The notes: generated from the sequence alone by a model not told the origin. A DNA stretch of 64,000 nt from Paracoccus mutanolyticus (GCF_003285265.1 NZ_CP030239.1:434001-498000); one strand, 5' to 3'. Counted from the stretch's first letter, positions 45,445-56,948 are shown. Numbers and translations: made by a program.

Positions 45445-48320
45445 TCACTCGGCGGCTTGGGGCAGGATGCGGCGCGACAGGTCGGAATGGGCCCGATACT
45501 CCTCTTGCCAGTCCGACGGGCCGTTCGAGGGGCTGACCTGCACGGCCGTCACCTTGAATTCGGGACAGTTGGTGGCCCAGTCGGAATTGTCCGTGGTCAC
45601 CACATTGGCCTGGGTCGTCGGATGATGGAAGGTGGTATAGACCACGCCCGGCGCCACCCGTTCGGTGATATGGACGCGCAGCGTCGTGTCGCCAGAACGC
45701 GAGGCGACCCGCACCCAATCCCCTTCGCGCACGCCCCGGTTCTCGGCGTCCGAGGGGTGGATCTCCAGGATATCCTCGGGGTGCCAAGCGACGTTGTCGG
45801 TGCGCCGGGTCTGGGCGCCGACGTTGTACTGCGACAGGATCCGCCCCGTCGTCAGCAGCAGCGGGAAGCGGGCGCCGGTGCGTTCCTCGGTCGCGACATA
45901 TTCGGTGTGGATGAACTTGCCCTTGCCGCGCACGAAGCCGTCGATGTGCATCAGGGGCGTGCCCAGGGGCGCCGCCTCGTTGCAGGGCCATTGCACCGAG
46001 CCCTCGCGCTCCAGCAGGTCATAGGTCACGCCGGCAAAGCTGGGCGTGGTCAGGGCGATTTCCGCCATGATCTCGCACGGGTGCTGATAGCTCCAGTTCC
46101 CGCCCAGGCGGTTGGCCAGCATCTGGGTGATCTGCCAGTCCTCGTACCCGTTCTTGGGCGTCATCGCCCGGTTCACCAGGTTGATGCGGCGCTCCGCATT
46201 GGTGAAGGTGCCGTCCTTTTCCAGGAAGGACGAGCCCGGCAGGAAGACATGGGCGTAGTTCGAGGTCTCGTTCAGGAACAGGTCGTGGACGATGACGATG
46301 TCCATCGCCGAAAGCGCGCTGGTGACATGGCGGGTGTCCGGGTCGGACTGCACGATATCCTCGCCCTGGCAGTAAAGCCCACGGAAGCGGCCGGCCAGGG
46401 CCTCGTCAAACATGTTCGGGATGCGCAGCCCCGGTTCGGGCGACAGCTCCACCCCCCAGACGCGCTGGTAAAGCGCCCGCGTTTCTGGGTCCGAGACATG
46501 CCGGTAGCCCGGATATTCGTGCGGGAAGCTGCCCATGTCGCAGGAGCCCTGCACGTTGTTCTGGCCGCGCAGCGGGTTCACGCCGGTGCCCGGCACGCCG
46601 ATGTTGCCGCACATCATCGCAAGGTTGGCGATGGCCATGACCGTGGTCGAGCCCTGCGAATGTTCGGTCACGCCCAGCCCGTAATAGATGCTGGCGCGGG
46701 GCGCCGCCGCATAGGCGCGGGCCGCCTTGCGGATCAGTTCGGCCGGAACCTTCGAAAGCTTCTCGACCTCCTCGGGGGAATGCTTGGGGTCCAGCACGAA
46801 TTCGGCATAGGCCAGGAATTCGTCCCAGTCGCATTTCGCGCGGATGAACGCCTCGTCATAGAGCTTCTCGGCCACGATCACATGGGCCAGCGAGGTGACG
46901 ACGGCGACGTTCGTGCCCGGGCGCAGCGGCAGATGCAGGCCTGGGCCCATGTGCGGCGTGTGCAGCAGGTCGATCTCGCGCGGGTCGATCACGATCAGCC
47001 CGGCGCCCTGGCGCAGCCGCTTGCGCAGGCGCGAGCCGAACACCGGATGCCCGTCGGTCGGGTTCGCGCCGATGACCAGCGCCAGGTCGGTTTCCTCGAC
47101 CGAGTCGAAGTCATGCGTCCCGGCCGAGGTGCCGAAGGCGGTCTTCAGCCCGTAGCCGGTCGGCGAATGGCAGACGCGCGCACAGGTGTCGGTGTTGTTG
47201 TTGCCAAAGACCGCGCGGGCGAGCTTCTGGACCAGATAGGTTTCCTCGTTGGTGCAGCGCGACGAGGTGATGACGCCGATGCTGTCGCGGCCATGATCGG
47301 CCTGCGCCCGGTGCAGCCGGTCGGCGGCGAAACCCAGCGCCTCGTCCCACGACACCACACGCCAGGGATCGGTGATCTTGTCGCGGATCATCGGTTCCAG
47401 CTTGCGGTCCTGGTGCGTGGCATAGCCCCAGGCGAAACGGCCCTTGACGCAGGAATGGCCGCGGTTGGCCTTGCCGTCCATCGACGGCACCATGCGCACG
47501 ACCTCTTCGCCGCGCATATGCACGTCAAAGGAACAGCCGACGCCGCAATAGGCGCAGGTGGTCTTGACGATATGCTCGGGCGTGCCGATCTCGATCACCT
47601 TGTTCTCGATCAGCGTGGCGGTCGGGCAGACCTGCACGCAGGCGCCGCAGGACACGCAGTCCGAGCTGAGGAAGCTGTCGGACTCCATCCCCGCCGAAAC
47701 GCGGCTGTCGAAACCGCGCCCCTCGATGGTCAGGGCGAAGGTGCCCTGCACCTCTTCGCAGGCACGCACGCAGCGCGAACAGACGATGCATTTCGCAGGG
47801 TCGAAGGTGAAATAGGGGTTCGACTGGTCCTTGGGCCGGTATTCGGGGTTCGGCCCCTCGGCCGTGCGCCGGGCGAAATGGTTCTTGCCCGGCTCATAGC
47901 GGACCTCGCGCAGGCCCACGGCGCCGGCCATGTCCTGCAGCTCGCAATCGCCATTCGCCGCGCAGGTCAGGCAGTCCAGCGGATGGTCCGAGATGTAAAG
48001 CTCCATCACGCCCTTGCGGATGGTGGCGATTTCGTCGGTCTGGGTATGGACGACCATACCCTCGGCCACCGGGGTCGTGCAGGACGCCGGCGTGCCGCGC
48101 ATGCCTTCGATCTGCACGACGCACAGCCGGCACGAGCCAAAGGCGCTGACGTGATCCGTCGCACAAAGCTTCGGGACCGAGATCCCGGCCACCGCGGCGG
48201 CGCGCATGACGCTGGTGCCGGCCGGAACGGAAACCGGGATGCCGTCGACCAGCAGGTTCACCGTGACATCGGACCTGACCGCCGGGGTGCCCATATCGCG
48301 GCTGGGGATGATGAAGTCCT

Positions 48321-48324
<4 letters not shown>
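45445..48324 (-). CDS. fdsA: NAD-dependent formate dehydrogenase alpha subunit FdsA
   Basis: The catalytic subunit oxidises formate to CO2 at a molybdenum bis-MGD centre. The 959-residue protein is intact. In order: [2Fe-2S] ferredoxin domain (CATDHVSAFGSCRLC near residue 54), a His-ligated cluster (HPLDCLTCAANGDCELQ near 110), two [4Fe-4S] sites (CIVCSRCVRACEEVQ near 172, CVSCGACVQVCP near 215), the fourth cluster CAYCGVGC near 258, and the catalytic cysteine region CARVCHSPTGYG near 390, so this enzyme uses Cys, not Sec. The C-terminal cofactor-binding domain ends near residue 950. Four-base overlap with fdsB. Confidence 0.96.
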
Positions 48325-49843
<1,519 letters not shown>

Positions 49844-49847
<4 letters not shown>

Positions 49848-50323
49848 GCGCCCGCCTCCGCCACCATCCGCGTGACCTTGGCCAGCGTGGCCCGGCCCAG
49901 CAGCCTCTCGCCCATCTGGGCCGAGGGCGCGCAGGCGCAAAGCCCCAGGCAGAACACCGGCTCCAGCGTCAGCCGCCCGTCCGGCGTGGTTTCGTGAAAG
50001 TCGATCCCCAGCGCGGCCCGCACCTGGTCGGCCAGCGCATCGGCGCCCATGGACTGGCAGGCCTCAGCCCGGCACAGCCGCAGCACATGCCGCCCCGAGG
50101 GGTGGTCGCGGAAATCGTGGTAGAAGCTGACGACGCCATGCACCTCGGCCCGGGTCAGTCCAAGCGCCTCGGCGATGACCGGCTGCGCATCTTCGGGGAC
50201 ATAGCCCCATTCGGCCTGGATGTCGTGCAGGATGGGCAGCAGCGGCCCTTCGCGGCCCTGGTGGGCCACCAGGATCTGGTCGAGGCGTTCAAGAAAATCA
50301 GCGGAAGGCGCTGTGGCGGTCAT
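49844..50323 (-). CDS. fdsG: NAD-dependent formate dehydrogenase gamma subunit FdsG
   Basis: A 159-residue NuoE-like thioredoxin-fold protein carrying one [2Fe-2S] cluster. The four cysteines are in RLCRAEACQSMGA near residue 82 and VFCLGLCACAP near 128; the N-terminal helical bundle reads ILHDIQAEWGYVPEDAQPVIAEAL. It is the first gene of the fdsGBA-fdhD-fdsD operon and is preceded by a LysR-type palindrome. Confidence 0.94.
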
Positions 50324-50407
50324 GGCTGGGTCGATCCGGGCTCATTCGTTTCCGGCCAGATTAGGCGGCAACGATAGCCGAAACAATCGCAATATACCGT
50401 TCCATGA

Positions 50408-50424
50408 TTGATGTTATCTATCAA
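50408..50424. promoter_or_regulatory. LysR-type binding site upstream of fdsG
   Basis: TTGAT-GTTATCT-ATCAA is a perfect 5-bp inverted repeat with a 7-base spacer, containing the T-N11-A motif of LysR-type regulators, about 85 bases upstream of fdsG in an AT-rich stretch. It is not an FNR box, which would have a 4-base spacer. Formate dehydrogenase operons of this type are usually controlled by a LysR protein (FdsR). Confidence 0.5.
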
Positions 50425-50433
50425 GCCGCATGG

Positions 50434-50459
50434 AAAAATGCCCCGGCCAAGACCGGGGC
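50434..50459 (-). terminator. Rho-independent terminator of the DUF1476 gene
   Basis: GCCCCGG and CCGGGGC (50440-50446 and 50453-50459) form a 7-bp stem with loop CCAAGA; on the minus strand the stem is followed by ATTTTT. It separates the DUF1476 transcript from the fds promoter. Confidence 0.85.
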
Positions 50460-50471
50460 GCTGTCGAAGGG

Positions 50472-50786
50472 TCAGGTTTCGTGCAGGATCTGCTGGCGCG
50501 CGGTCAGCCGCAATTCGGCCATCTTGGCGCGGATCGCCGGTTCGTCCACCTTGCCTTCCAGGTCGGCGGCCAGCTTGCGGAACACGTCCTCGTCGCCCGG
50601 CTCGGCGAAGTCCGAGGTCACGACCGTCAGCGCATAGGCCCGCGCCTCGTCCCCGGTCTTGCCCAGCACGCCAGCGGCCCATTCGCCCAAAAGACGGTTG
50701 CGCCGCGCCTCTGCCTTGAAGTTCAGTTCGGCATCCCGGGCAAACTTCGCCTCGTAGGAACGTTCGCGATCGTCGAAAGTGGTCAT
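50472..50786 (-). CDS. DUF1476 protein
   Basis: A 104-residue, mainly helical soluble protein: MTTFDDRERSYEAKFARDAEL at the start, LLGEWAAGVLGKTGDEARAYALTVVTSDFAEPGDEDVFRKL in the middle. The family matches the small alphaproteobacterial zeta-subunit type inhibitors of the F1-ATPase described from Paracoccus denitrificans, so it may inhibit ATP hydrolysis by F1. That role is family knowledge; nothing in the neighbourhood supports it directly. Diverges from purC, and has its own terminator. Confidence 0.78.
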   Translation of the reverse strand: MTTFDDRERSYEAKFARDAELNFKAEARRNRLLGEWAAGVLGKTGDEARAYALTVVTSDFAEPGDEDVFRKLAADLEGKVDEPAIRAKMAELRLTARQQILHET

Positions 50787-50932
50787 GAAGCTCTCCGGCA
50801 TGACGGCTTGTGGTCCTGGGATCAGGATAGGACCGGGCGGGGCGGCATCGCAACCCCGTATTGCCCCGGACCCCGTTTCTGGCCTATAGGCCAAGAAAGA
50901 ACGGTTACCTTGCGGACGGGAGAACGCGCAGC

Positions 50933-51697
50933 ATGGCACCAAGGCGCAAGAAGATCTACGAGGGCAAGGCCAAGATCCTGTACGAAGGCACCGAGCCGGG
51001 TACCCTGATCCAGTACTTCAAGGACGATGCCACCGCCTTCAACGCGCAGAAAAAGGCGACCATCGAGGGCAAGGGCGTGCTGAACAACCGCCTGTCCGAG
51101 TTCTTCATGACCGGGCTGACCAACATCGGCGTGCCGAACCACTTCATCCGCCGCATCAACATGCGCGAGCAGCTGGTGCGCCAGGTCGAGATCATCCCGC
51201 TGGAGGTGATCGTGCGCAACTTCGCCGCCGGCTCGATCGCCAAGCGCCTGGGCATGGAGGAAGGCACCCCCCTGCCCCGGCCGATCGTCGAATACAGCTT
51301 CAAGAACGACGAACTGGGCGATCCCTTCGTGTCCGAGGAGTACATCATCGCCTTCGGCTGGGCATCCCAGCAGGACCTGGACGACATCGTGTCGCTGGCG
51401 CTGCGCGTGAACGACTTCCTGTCGGGCGTGTTCTTCGGCGTCGGCATCAAGCTGATCGACTTCAAGATCGAGGTGGGGCGCATCTGGGACGGCGATTTCA
51501 TGCGCCTGGTCGTCGCCGACGAGATCAGCCCGGATTCCTGCCGGCTGTGGGACGTCAAGACCGGCCAGAAGCTGGACAAGGACGTGTTCCGCCGCGACCT
51601 GGGCAGCCTGACCGACGCCTATACCGAGGTGGCGCGCCGGCTGGGCCTGATGCCCGCCAACACCACCTCGCTGACCAAGCCCACGCTGATCAACTGA
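50933..51697 (+). CDS. purC: SAICAR synthetase PurC
   Basis: PurC condenses CAIR with aspartate in purine synthesis. The 254-residue protein is intact: [19 protein letters not shown] at the N-terminus, [22 protein letters not shown] near residue 30, [17 protein letters not shown] near 88, and [34 protein letters not shown] near 178 (catalytic and substrate region). ATG 50933 follows GACGGGAGA. Eleven bases separate it from purS. Confidence 0.96.
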   Translation: MAPRRKKIYEGKAKILYEGTEPGTLIQYFKDDATAFNAQKKATIEGKGVLNNRLSEFFMTGLTNIGVPNHFIRRINMREQLVRQVEIIPLEVIVRNFAAGSIAKRLGMEEGTPLPRPIVEYSFKNDELGDPFVSEEYIIAFGWASQQDLDDIVSLALRVNDFLSGVFFGVGIKLIDFKIEVGRIWDGDFMRLVVADEISPDSCRLWDVKTGQKLDKDVFRRDLGSLTDAYTEVARRLGLMPANTTSLTKPTLIN

Positions 51698-51707
51698 AAG
51701 GCCTGCC

Positions 51708-51959
51708 ATGAAAGCCCGTGTGACCATCATGCTGAAGGACGGCGTCCTGGACCCGCAGGGCGAGGCGATCCGCCATGCGCTGGGGGGCCTGGGCTTTTCC
51801 GGCGTCGCGGGCGTGCGCCAGGGCAAGGTGATCGAGCTGGACCTGGCCCCCGAGCTTGCGTCGGGCAATGCCGAGGCGGCACGGGCCGAGGTCGCCCGCA
51901 TGTGCGAAGGCCTGCTGGCCAACACCGTGATCGAGAAATACGCGGTCGAGATCGTCTGA
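51708..51959 (+). CDS. purS: Phosphoribosylformylglycinamidine synthase subunit PurS
   Basis: An 83-residue PurS (MKARVTIMLKDGVLDPQGEAIRHALGGLGF, C-terminus LANTVIEKYAVEIV), the small structural subunit that joins PurL and PurQ in the FGAM synthase. ATG follows AAAGGCC. In relatives purQ and purL usually come next; here the unit ends with a gene-end repeat and a LysR gene, so those subunits are encoded elsewhere. Confidence 0.94.
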   Translation: MKARVTIMLKDGVLDPQGEAIRHALGGLGFSGVAGVRQGKVIELDLAPELASGNAEAARAEVARMCEGLLANTVIEKYAVEIV

Positions 51960-51968
51960 ACCGCTGCG

Positions 51969-52020
51969 CCGGGGGCTTCGCGCCCCCGGACCCCCGCGGG
52001 ATATTTGTCCAAGAAAGAAG
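51969..52020 (+). repeat. Hairpin plus GGGATATTTG gene-end element (copy D)
   Basis: Ten bases after purS, CCGGGGGC pairs with GCCCCCGG around TTCGC (51969-51989), then GGGATATTTGTCCAAGAAAG follows. It also lies just upstream of the LysR start, so the end of one transcript and the start of the next nearly touch. Confidence 0.6.
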
Positions 52021-52036
52021 AACGGGAGGGCTGTCC

Positions 52037-52912
52037 GTGATCGACAAGCTGTCCATGTTCATGGTGCTGGCGCGCGAAGAGCATTTCGGCCGGGCCGCCG
52101 AGGCGCTGGGGATCACCCAGCCCAGCCTGTCATCCGCCATCAAGGCGCTGGAGGAGCAGCTGGGCGTGCAGCTGGTGCGGCGCGGCTCGCGCTATCAGGG
52201 GCTGACGCCCGAGGGTGAGCGCGTGCTGGACTGGGCCCGGCGCATCGTCGGCGACGCCCGCGCCATGCAATCCGAGATGGAAGCGCGGCGGCGCGGCGTG
52301 TCGGGCCTGCTGCGGCTGGGGGTGATCCCGACCGCCATGCCGCGCATCGCCGAACTGACCGGCCCCTTTCTCAAGCGCCATCCGAACGCGGGCGTGTCGA
52401 TCCTGTCGCGCTCCTCGGACGAGATCCGCGACCAGATCGAGGCGCTGGAACTGGACGCGGGCGTGACCTATCTGGACAGCGAGCCCCTGGGCCGGGTGCA
52501 GGTCCTGCCGCTGTACCGCGAGACCTATTGCCTGATTTCGCGCGACGAGGACAGGGGCCCGGTCGGCTGGGCCGAGGCGGCGCGGCGCCCGCTGTGCCTG
52601 CTGACCCCCGACATGCAGAACCGCCGCATCGTCACGCGCCATCTGGTCGAGGCCGGGGCCGATGCCATGCCGCGGGTCGAATCGACCTCGATGCTGGCGA
52701 TCCTGTCGCATGTGGCGACCGGCGACTGGGCCGCGATCCTGCCGCGCAGCCTGGCGCGCGGCCTGCCTCTGCCGCAGGGCGTTTCGGCCCGAGACCTCAG
52801 CGGCGAGGGCCATATGGTCGGGCTGGTCACCGCACGGCGCGAGCCCCACCCGCCGCTGGTCGAGGCGCTGATCCGCAATGCCGGGCGCAGCGCGCCCGAG
52901 GACGCCGCCTGA
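52037..52912 (+). CDS. LysR-family transcriptional regulator
   Basis: A 291-residue regulator starting with GTG at 52037 after GGGAGGG. The helix-turn-helix is LAREEHFGRAAEALGITQPSLSSAIKALEEQLGVQLVRRG at residues of about 11-50, followed by the effector domain (GLLRLGVIPTAMPRIAELT near 94). The sequence pattern is like LysR proteins that I know beside NAD-dependent formate dehydrogenase genes, and the fdsG promoter 1.6 kb away has a LysR-type site, so it may be FdsR separated from its operon by purC-purS and DUF1476. That link is inference. Confidence 0.85.
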   Translation: MIDKLSMFMVLAREEHFGRAAEALGITQPSLSSAIKALEEQLGVQLVRRGSRYQGLTPEGERVLDWARRIVGDARAMQSEMEARRRGVSGLLRLGVIPTAMPRIAELTGPFLKRHPNAGVSILSRSSDEIRDQIEALELDAGVTYLDSEPLGRVQVLPLYRETYCLISRDEDRGPVGWAEAARRPLCLLTPDMQNRRIVTRHLVEAGADAMPRVESTSMLAILSHVATGDWAAILPRSLARGLPLPQGVSARDLSGEGHMVGLVTARREPHPPLVEALIRNAGRSAPEDAA

Positions 52913-52919
52913 TCCGGGC

Positions 52920-53423
52920 TCAGTCGTCCTGCGGCATCAGGAAATGGCCCGTGGCCTGCGCGAACAGGCGCGCGCGCTGGTCCTGCCAGGCCTCGACCTG
53001 GACGCTGGCGTAGCGCCGCCCCGAGCGCACCACCCGCGCCCGCGCATAGGCGTCGCGCGGCAGGCCCGGGCGCAGGTAGTCCACCGTGAAGTCGATGGTC
53101 TTGGGCAGATGGGGCATCGTCTCGGGGCGCGCGGGATCGGGGGCGATGCGGCCGGCCTCCATGTCCTCCCAGATCGCGCTCCAGGTCAGCTCGACGATGG
53201 CCGCGACCTCGAGGAAGGCGGCCGTCACGCCGCCGTGCAGCGCGGGCAGCATGGGATTGCCGATCAGCTTGCCGTCGAAGGGCAGGATGGCCGTCAGTTC
53301 GTCCCCCCGGCGGTCGAACTGGATGCTCAGCCAGCGGATATAGGGCACGCCCGCAAACAGCGCGCTGAGCGTGGCGTTGCGCCGCGACTTGATCGCGGCC
53401 AGGGGTTCGTTGCGATCCGTCAT
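52920..53423 (-). CDS. PaaI-type hotdog thioesterase
   Basis: A 167-residue hotdog-fold protein. LPALHGGVTAAFLEVAAIVEL near residue 70 contains the HGG motif and downstream acidic residue of PaaI-like acyl-CoA thioesterases, and TIDFTVDYLRPGLPRDAYARARVVRSGRRYASVQVEAW follows. It abuts a second thioesterase with no gap (53424), and the two probably arose by duplication or work as a pair. Substrate unknown. Confidence 0.82.
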   Translation of the reverse strand: MTDRNEPLAAIKSRRNATLSALFAGVPYIRWLSIQFDRRGDELTAILPFDGKLIGNPMLPALHGGVTAAFLEVAAIVELTWSAIWEDMEAGRIAPDPARPETMPHLPKTIDFTVDYLRPGLPRDAYARARVVRSGRRYASVQVEAWQDQRARLFAQATGHFLMPQDD

Positions 53424-53864
53424 CTAGCGCTCGAAGGTGAAGGCGCCGGTGGCCGAAGCCACAGGCCGGCTGTCGTCGTCGTCCGTGGCCCAGGCGCGCA
53501 CGAAGGCGACCGAGCGCGTGACGTGATAGCATTCGGCCCGCGCGGTGATGCCTTGGCGCGGCGTCGCCGGCCGCATGTAGTCGATCCGCAGGTCGATGGT
53601 GGCGGTGGCGGGCGGCCCGTCCGGGTGCGCCATCACGGCTGCGCCGCTGCAGGTGTCCATCAGGGTCGAGATCACGCCGCCATGGATCACGCCGCTGCGC
53701 GGATCGCCCACCAGATCGGCGTTCCAGGGCAGGCTGATTTCCGCCCGGCCCGGCCCCAGGTCGTCAAGCCGCATCCCCAGCGCCCGGGCATGGGGGATCG
53801 CCTCGATGAACTGGCGCGCGATGCGTCGGCGCTGGTCGGCGCCGGCGTCCTCTGGCTCAAGCAT
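53424..53864 (-). CDS. PaaI-type hotdog thioesterase
   Basis: A 146-residue hotdog protein with GVIHGGVISTLMDTCSGAAVM near residue 70 (HGG and catalytic acid) and ATIDLRIDYMRPATPRQGITARAECYHVTRSVAFVRAWA. The ATG at 53862-53864 follows GGAGGGC, which decides it over an upstream in-frame ATG. It is upstream of, and coupled to, the other thioesterase, and diverges from the first MerR gene of the beta-oxidation cluster, whose acyl-CoA intermediates could be its substrates. Confidence 0.83.
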   Translation of the reverse strand: MLEPEDAGADQRRRIARQFIEAIPHARALGMRLDDLGPGRAEISLPWNADLVGDPRSGVIHGGVISTLMDTCSGAAVMAHPDGPPATATIDLRIDYMRPATPRQGITARAECYHVTRSVAFVRAWATDDDDSRPVASATGAFTFER

Positions 53865-53994
53865 CCTGCCCTCCGCTTGTGGTGGGAACAGGCTAACGGC
53901 CATGGGGTTGTGTCACAAGAGGCGGCGCCGCGCCGACGGTTGAGTTTGATGCGACGCCACGTTAGGCTTTATCGACTTTGAACAGGTTCATTGC

Positions 53995-54393
53995 ATGGCT
54001 GACAGCGAATTCATCAGTTTCAAGGAGATGTGCGCCCGGTTCGACGTGACCCCCCGCACCCTGCGATACTATGAATACATCGAGCTTCTGAGCCCGCGCA
54101 AGGAAGGCCGTTCGCGCTTTTACGGCCCGCGCGAGATCGCCCGGATGAAGCTGATCCTGCGCGGCCGGCGCTTCGGCTTTTCGCTGGAGGACATCCGGCA
54201 GTGGCTGCTGATCTATGGCGAAAAGGGCACGCGCGAACAGTATCGCGTCTGGATCGACCTGGCGACGCGCCAGCTCGAGGTGCTGGCCCAGCAGCGCGAC
54301 GAGATCGACCAGGCCATCGCCGACCTGCGCGCACTTAAGGACGAGACCGCGGCGCTGCTGCGCGACATGCCCCAGGACGGCAGCCAGGGCTGA
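53995..54393 (+). CDS. MerR-family regulator
   Basis: A 132-residue MerR protein. The winged helix reads [63 protein letters not shown] (residues of about 10-72), followed by a dimerisation helix ending in ALLRDMPQ; there are no metal-binding cysteines, so it is not a metal sensor. It is a clear paralogue of the next gene. MerR proteins of this LiuR-like group control fatty-acid or branched-chain amino-acid breakdown in proteobacteria, which fits the genes downstream. Confidence 0.85.
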   Translation: MADSEFISFKEMCARFDVTPRTLRYYEYIELLSPRKEGRSRFYGPREIARMKLILRGRRFGFSLEDIRQWLLIYGEKGTREQYRVWIDLATRQLEVLAQQRDEIDQAIADLRALKDETAALLRDMPQDGSQG

Positions 54394-54407
54394 CGCGACG
54401 TCGTCCC

Positions 54408-54435
54408 TTACGCGAACGTCAACTTGCCCTATATT
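54408..54435 (+). promoter_or_regulatory. MerR/LiuR-like box and promoter upstream of the second merR
   Basis: TTACGCGAACGTCAA (54408-54422) contains ACG-N4-CGT with flanking T and A, the core of the LiuR-type palindrome reported for MerR regulators of acyl-CoA degradation. A TATATT at 54430-54435 lies 16 bases after TTACGC, so the box overlaps the -35 region. It would control the second merR and perhaps the beta-oxidation operon. Confidence 0.45.
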
Positions 54436-54477
54436 CCGCCTTGGGAGTGCCAGCGAGGAGGACGGGAAAGGACAGCC

Positions 54478-54852
54478 ATGGGCGACGATCTGCTGACCAT
54501 CCGCCAGATGTGCGACGCCTATGACGTGACCCCGCGCACGTTGCGCTTCTACGAATCGCGCGAGCTGATCTTTCCCCAGCGCCAGGGGCAGCACCGGCTG
54601 TATTCCCGGCGCGACCGCGCCCGGCTGACGCTGATCCTGCGCGGCAAGCGCTTCGGCTTTTCGCTGGAACAGATCCGCCAGCTTCTTGAACTGTACGACC
54701 CGGCCGAACGCAACGTGACCCAGACCCGGGCCACGCTTGTGACGGCGCGCGAACGGCTGGCCGACATGGAGCGCCAGCACCGCGACCTGGCCGGGGCCAT
54801 CGAGGAATTGCGCCAGCAGATCGCCCAGGGCGAGACCGGCTGGCAAACCTGA
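54478..54852 (+). CDS. MerR-family regulator (LiuR/PsrA-like)
   Basis: A 124-residue MerR protein reading [65 protein letters not shown], then a coiled helix ([27 protein letters not shown]). It lacks cysteines for metal sensing. About half of the N-terminal domain is identical to the preceding MerR, suggesting tandem duplication. ATG 54478 starts the family sequence. It sits 37 bases before the acyl-CoA dehydrogenase gene and is the best candidate for its regulator. Confidence 0.85.
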   Translation: MGDDLLTIRQMCDAYDVTPRTLRFYESRELIFPQRQGQHRLYSRRDRARLTLILRGKRFGFSLEQIRQLLELYDPAERNVTQTRATLVTARERLADMERQHRDLAGAIEELRQQIAQGETGWQT

Positions 54853-54889
54853 AATCCGGCGCCTGACGGCCCGACGTCCCGGAGGAACC

Positions 54890-56668
54890 ATGACGACCTA
54901 TACCGCCCCCGTGCGCGATATCCAGTTCGTGCTGCATGACGTGCTGAACGTCTCGGCGCAGCCCGTCCCGGGCTACGAAGACCTGGACCGCGACTTCACC
55001 CAGGCCGTGCTGGAGGCGGCGGGCAAGCTGGCAGCCGAGGTCCTGGCGCCGCTGAACGCGGTGGGCGACCGTCAGGGCTGCCGGCTGGAAAACGGCGTCG
55101 TGCGTACGCCAGAGGGGTTCAAGGCCGCCTTCGACGCGATGCGCAAAGGCGGGTGGACGGCCCTCGACTGCGATCCCGAATACGGTGGCCAGGGCATGCC
55201 CTATGTCATGGGCCTCTCGGCGGGCGAATTCTTCAGCGGCGCGAACATGGCCTTCGCCATGTACCAGGGCCTGACCCATGGCGCCTATTCGGCGATCCAC
55301 GTCCACGGCACCGAGCAGCAGAAGGCGACCTACCTGCCCCGCATGGTCAGCTGCGAATGGACCGGCACCATGAACCTGACCGAACCCCATGCCGGCACCG
55401 ACCTGGGCCTGCTGCGCACCAGGGCCGAGCCGCAGGCGGATGGCAGCTACCGGATCACGGGGCAGAAGATCTTCATCTCGGCCGGCGATCACGACATGGC
55501 AGAGAACGTCATCCATCTGGTCCTGGCCAAGGCGCCCGGCGGGGGCGAAGGCACGCGCGGCATCTCGCTGTTCATCGTGCCCAAGTTCCTGGTGAACCCG
55601 GACGGCAGCCTGGGCGAGCGCAACGCGCTTTCGGTCGGCAAGATCGAGGAAAAGATGGGCATCCACGGCAATGCCACCTGCGTCATGAACTATGACGGTG
55701 CGCAGGGCTGGCTGCTGGGCGAGCTTCACAAGGGCATGAAGGCCATGTTCACCATGATGAACGAGGCACGGATCGGCGTCGGCCTGCAGGGCTATGCCGT
55801 GGCCGAGGCCGCCTATCAGGCCGCCGCCGCCTATGCCCGGGACCGGCTGCAGGGCCGCGCCGCGACAGCCGAGGCCAATCCCTCGGGGCCGGCCGATCCG
55901 CTGATCGTGCATCCCGACATCCGCCGCAACCTGATGGACCAGAAAAGCTTCGTCGAGGGCGCCCGCGCCCTGGCCACCTGGTGCGCCAGCCTGATCGACC
56001 GGAGCCACCGCGCGCAGGACGCCGAGGCCGAAGGGCTGGTGTCGTTGCTGACCCCGGTGGTCAAGGGCTTCCTGACCGACAAGGGGTTCGAGACGGCAGT
56101 GCAGGCGCAGCAGGTCTTTGGCGGCCATGGCTATATCGAGGAACAGGGCATGTCCCAGTTCGTCCGCGACACCCGCATCGCCATGATCTACGAAGGCGCG
56201 AGCGGCGTCCAGGCGCTGGACCTGGTCGGCCGCAAGCTGGCGGCCGAGGGCGGCCGCCCGATCATGGCCTTCTTCGAAGCGGTCAAGGCCGACATCAAGG
56301 TGCATGAGGGCGACGACGACCTGCGCGCCAGCTTCTGCGAGCCGCTGAAGGCCGCCTCCAAGGACCTGCAGGCGGCAGCCATGTTCTTCATGGAGCAAGG
56401 CATGAAGGATCCCGACGCGGCGCTGGCGGGCTCCTATGACTTCATGCACCTGTTCGGCCATGTGGCGTTGGGTCTGATGTGGCTGCGCATGGCGGCGGCC
56501 GCCCGGGCGGCCCTGGCCGAGGGCCGGACCGAGCAGGACTTCTATCATGCCAAGCTTGCCACGGGGCGCTACTACATGGCCCGCCAGCTGCCGGCGACGG
56601 CGATGCACCTGGCGCGCATCCGCTCGGGCGCCAGGCCCGTGATGGCACTGGACGCGGCGCTGTTCTGA
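54890..56668 (+). CDS. Acyl-CoA dehydrogenase (long form with C-terminal extension)
   Basis: This FAD enzyme introduces the first double bond in beta-oxidation. The 592-residue intact protein has the N-terminal segment typical of long proteobacterial forms ([18 protein letters not shown]), the core with [22 protein letters not shown] near residue 160 and [41 protein letters not shown] near 405, and the extra C-terminal helical domain (Acyl-CoA_dh_C type). ATG 54890 follows GGAGGAACC. It is the first enzyme of an operon with a GST, thiolase, cupin and FadB-type fusion, although a repeat-rich 280-base gap follows it. Confidence 0.93.
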   Translation: MTTYTAPVRDIQFVLHDVLNVSAQPVPGYEDLDRDFTQAVLEAAGKLAAEVLAPLNAVGDRQGCRLENGVVRTPEGFKAAFDAMRKGGWTALDCDPEYGGQGMPYVMGLSAGEFFSGANMAFAMYQGLTHGAYSAIHVHGTEQQKATYLPRMVSCEWTGTMNLTEPHAGTDLGLLRTRAEPQADGSYRITGQKIFISAGDHDMAENVIHLVLAKAPGGGEGTRGISLFIVPKFLVNPDGSLGERNALSVGKIEEKMGIHGNATCVMNYDGAQGWLLGELHKGMKAMFTMMNEARIGVGLQGYAVAEAAYQAAAAYARDRLQGRAATAEANPSGPADPLIVHPDIRRNLMDQKSFVEGARALATWCASLIDRSHRAQDAEAEGLVSLLTPVVKGFLTDKGFETAVQAQQVFGGHGYIEEQGMSQFVRDTRIAMIYEGASGVQALDLVGRKLAAEGGRPIMAFFEAVKADIKVHEGDDDLRASFCEPLKAASKDLQAAAMFFMEQGMKDPDAALAGSYDFMHLFGHVALGLMWLRMAAAARAALAEGRTEQDFYHAKLATGRYYMARQLPATAMHLARIRSGARPVMALDAALF

Positions 56669-56702
56669 AAGGCCCCGGCGGGCACGCGAGAAGGAAAGGT
56701 CG

Positions 56703-56906
56703 CATGGGTATTTGAACAACAAGGAAGCCCGCGAGGTGTGCGCCCCGACCACCCCCGCTGTTCAGGCGGGACAGGTTGTCGCCAGATGATCGGGGCGGCT
56801 TCCTCGTTGGCGGTCATCGGCTCCCCAGCCTGTACCGCAAGACCATGAATATGCTTCGAAGGTTAAGAATGCGCTAACGTCTTCCTTGTTGTCTAAATAC
56901 CCATGC
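56703..56906. repeat. Inverted pair of GGGTATTTG elements (copy E)
   Basis: A plus-oriented copy (GGGTATTTGAACAACAAGG, from 56703) and a minus-oriented copy (from 56880 to 56906, same sequence with TTTAGAC) flank about 150 bases without a gene. They are near-identical to the pair at 61523-61594. Between them, GTTA-N8-TAAC (56862-56877) is a further small palindrome and the likely promoter area of the gst operon. The second copy is unusual because no minus-strand gene precedes it. Confidence 0.6.
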
Positions 56907-56948
56907 GGCGCCTCAAGCCGCGATAGTGCCGCAGAAAAGGATCCCGCG

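Noticed and set aside
50408..50424. FNR box upstream of fdsG
   Set aside because: The half-sites TTGAT and ATCAA are separated by 7 bases rather than 4, so the site fits a LysR-type motif better.
56863..56877. CtrA-like TTAA-N7-CTAA site upstream of gst
   Set aside because: One mismatch in the second half-site, single occurrence, and overlap with a GTTA-N8-TAAC palindrome; too weak to call.
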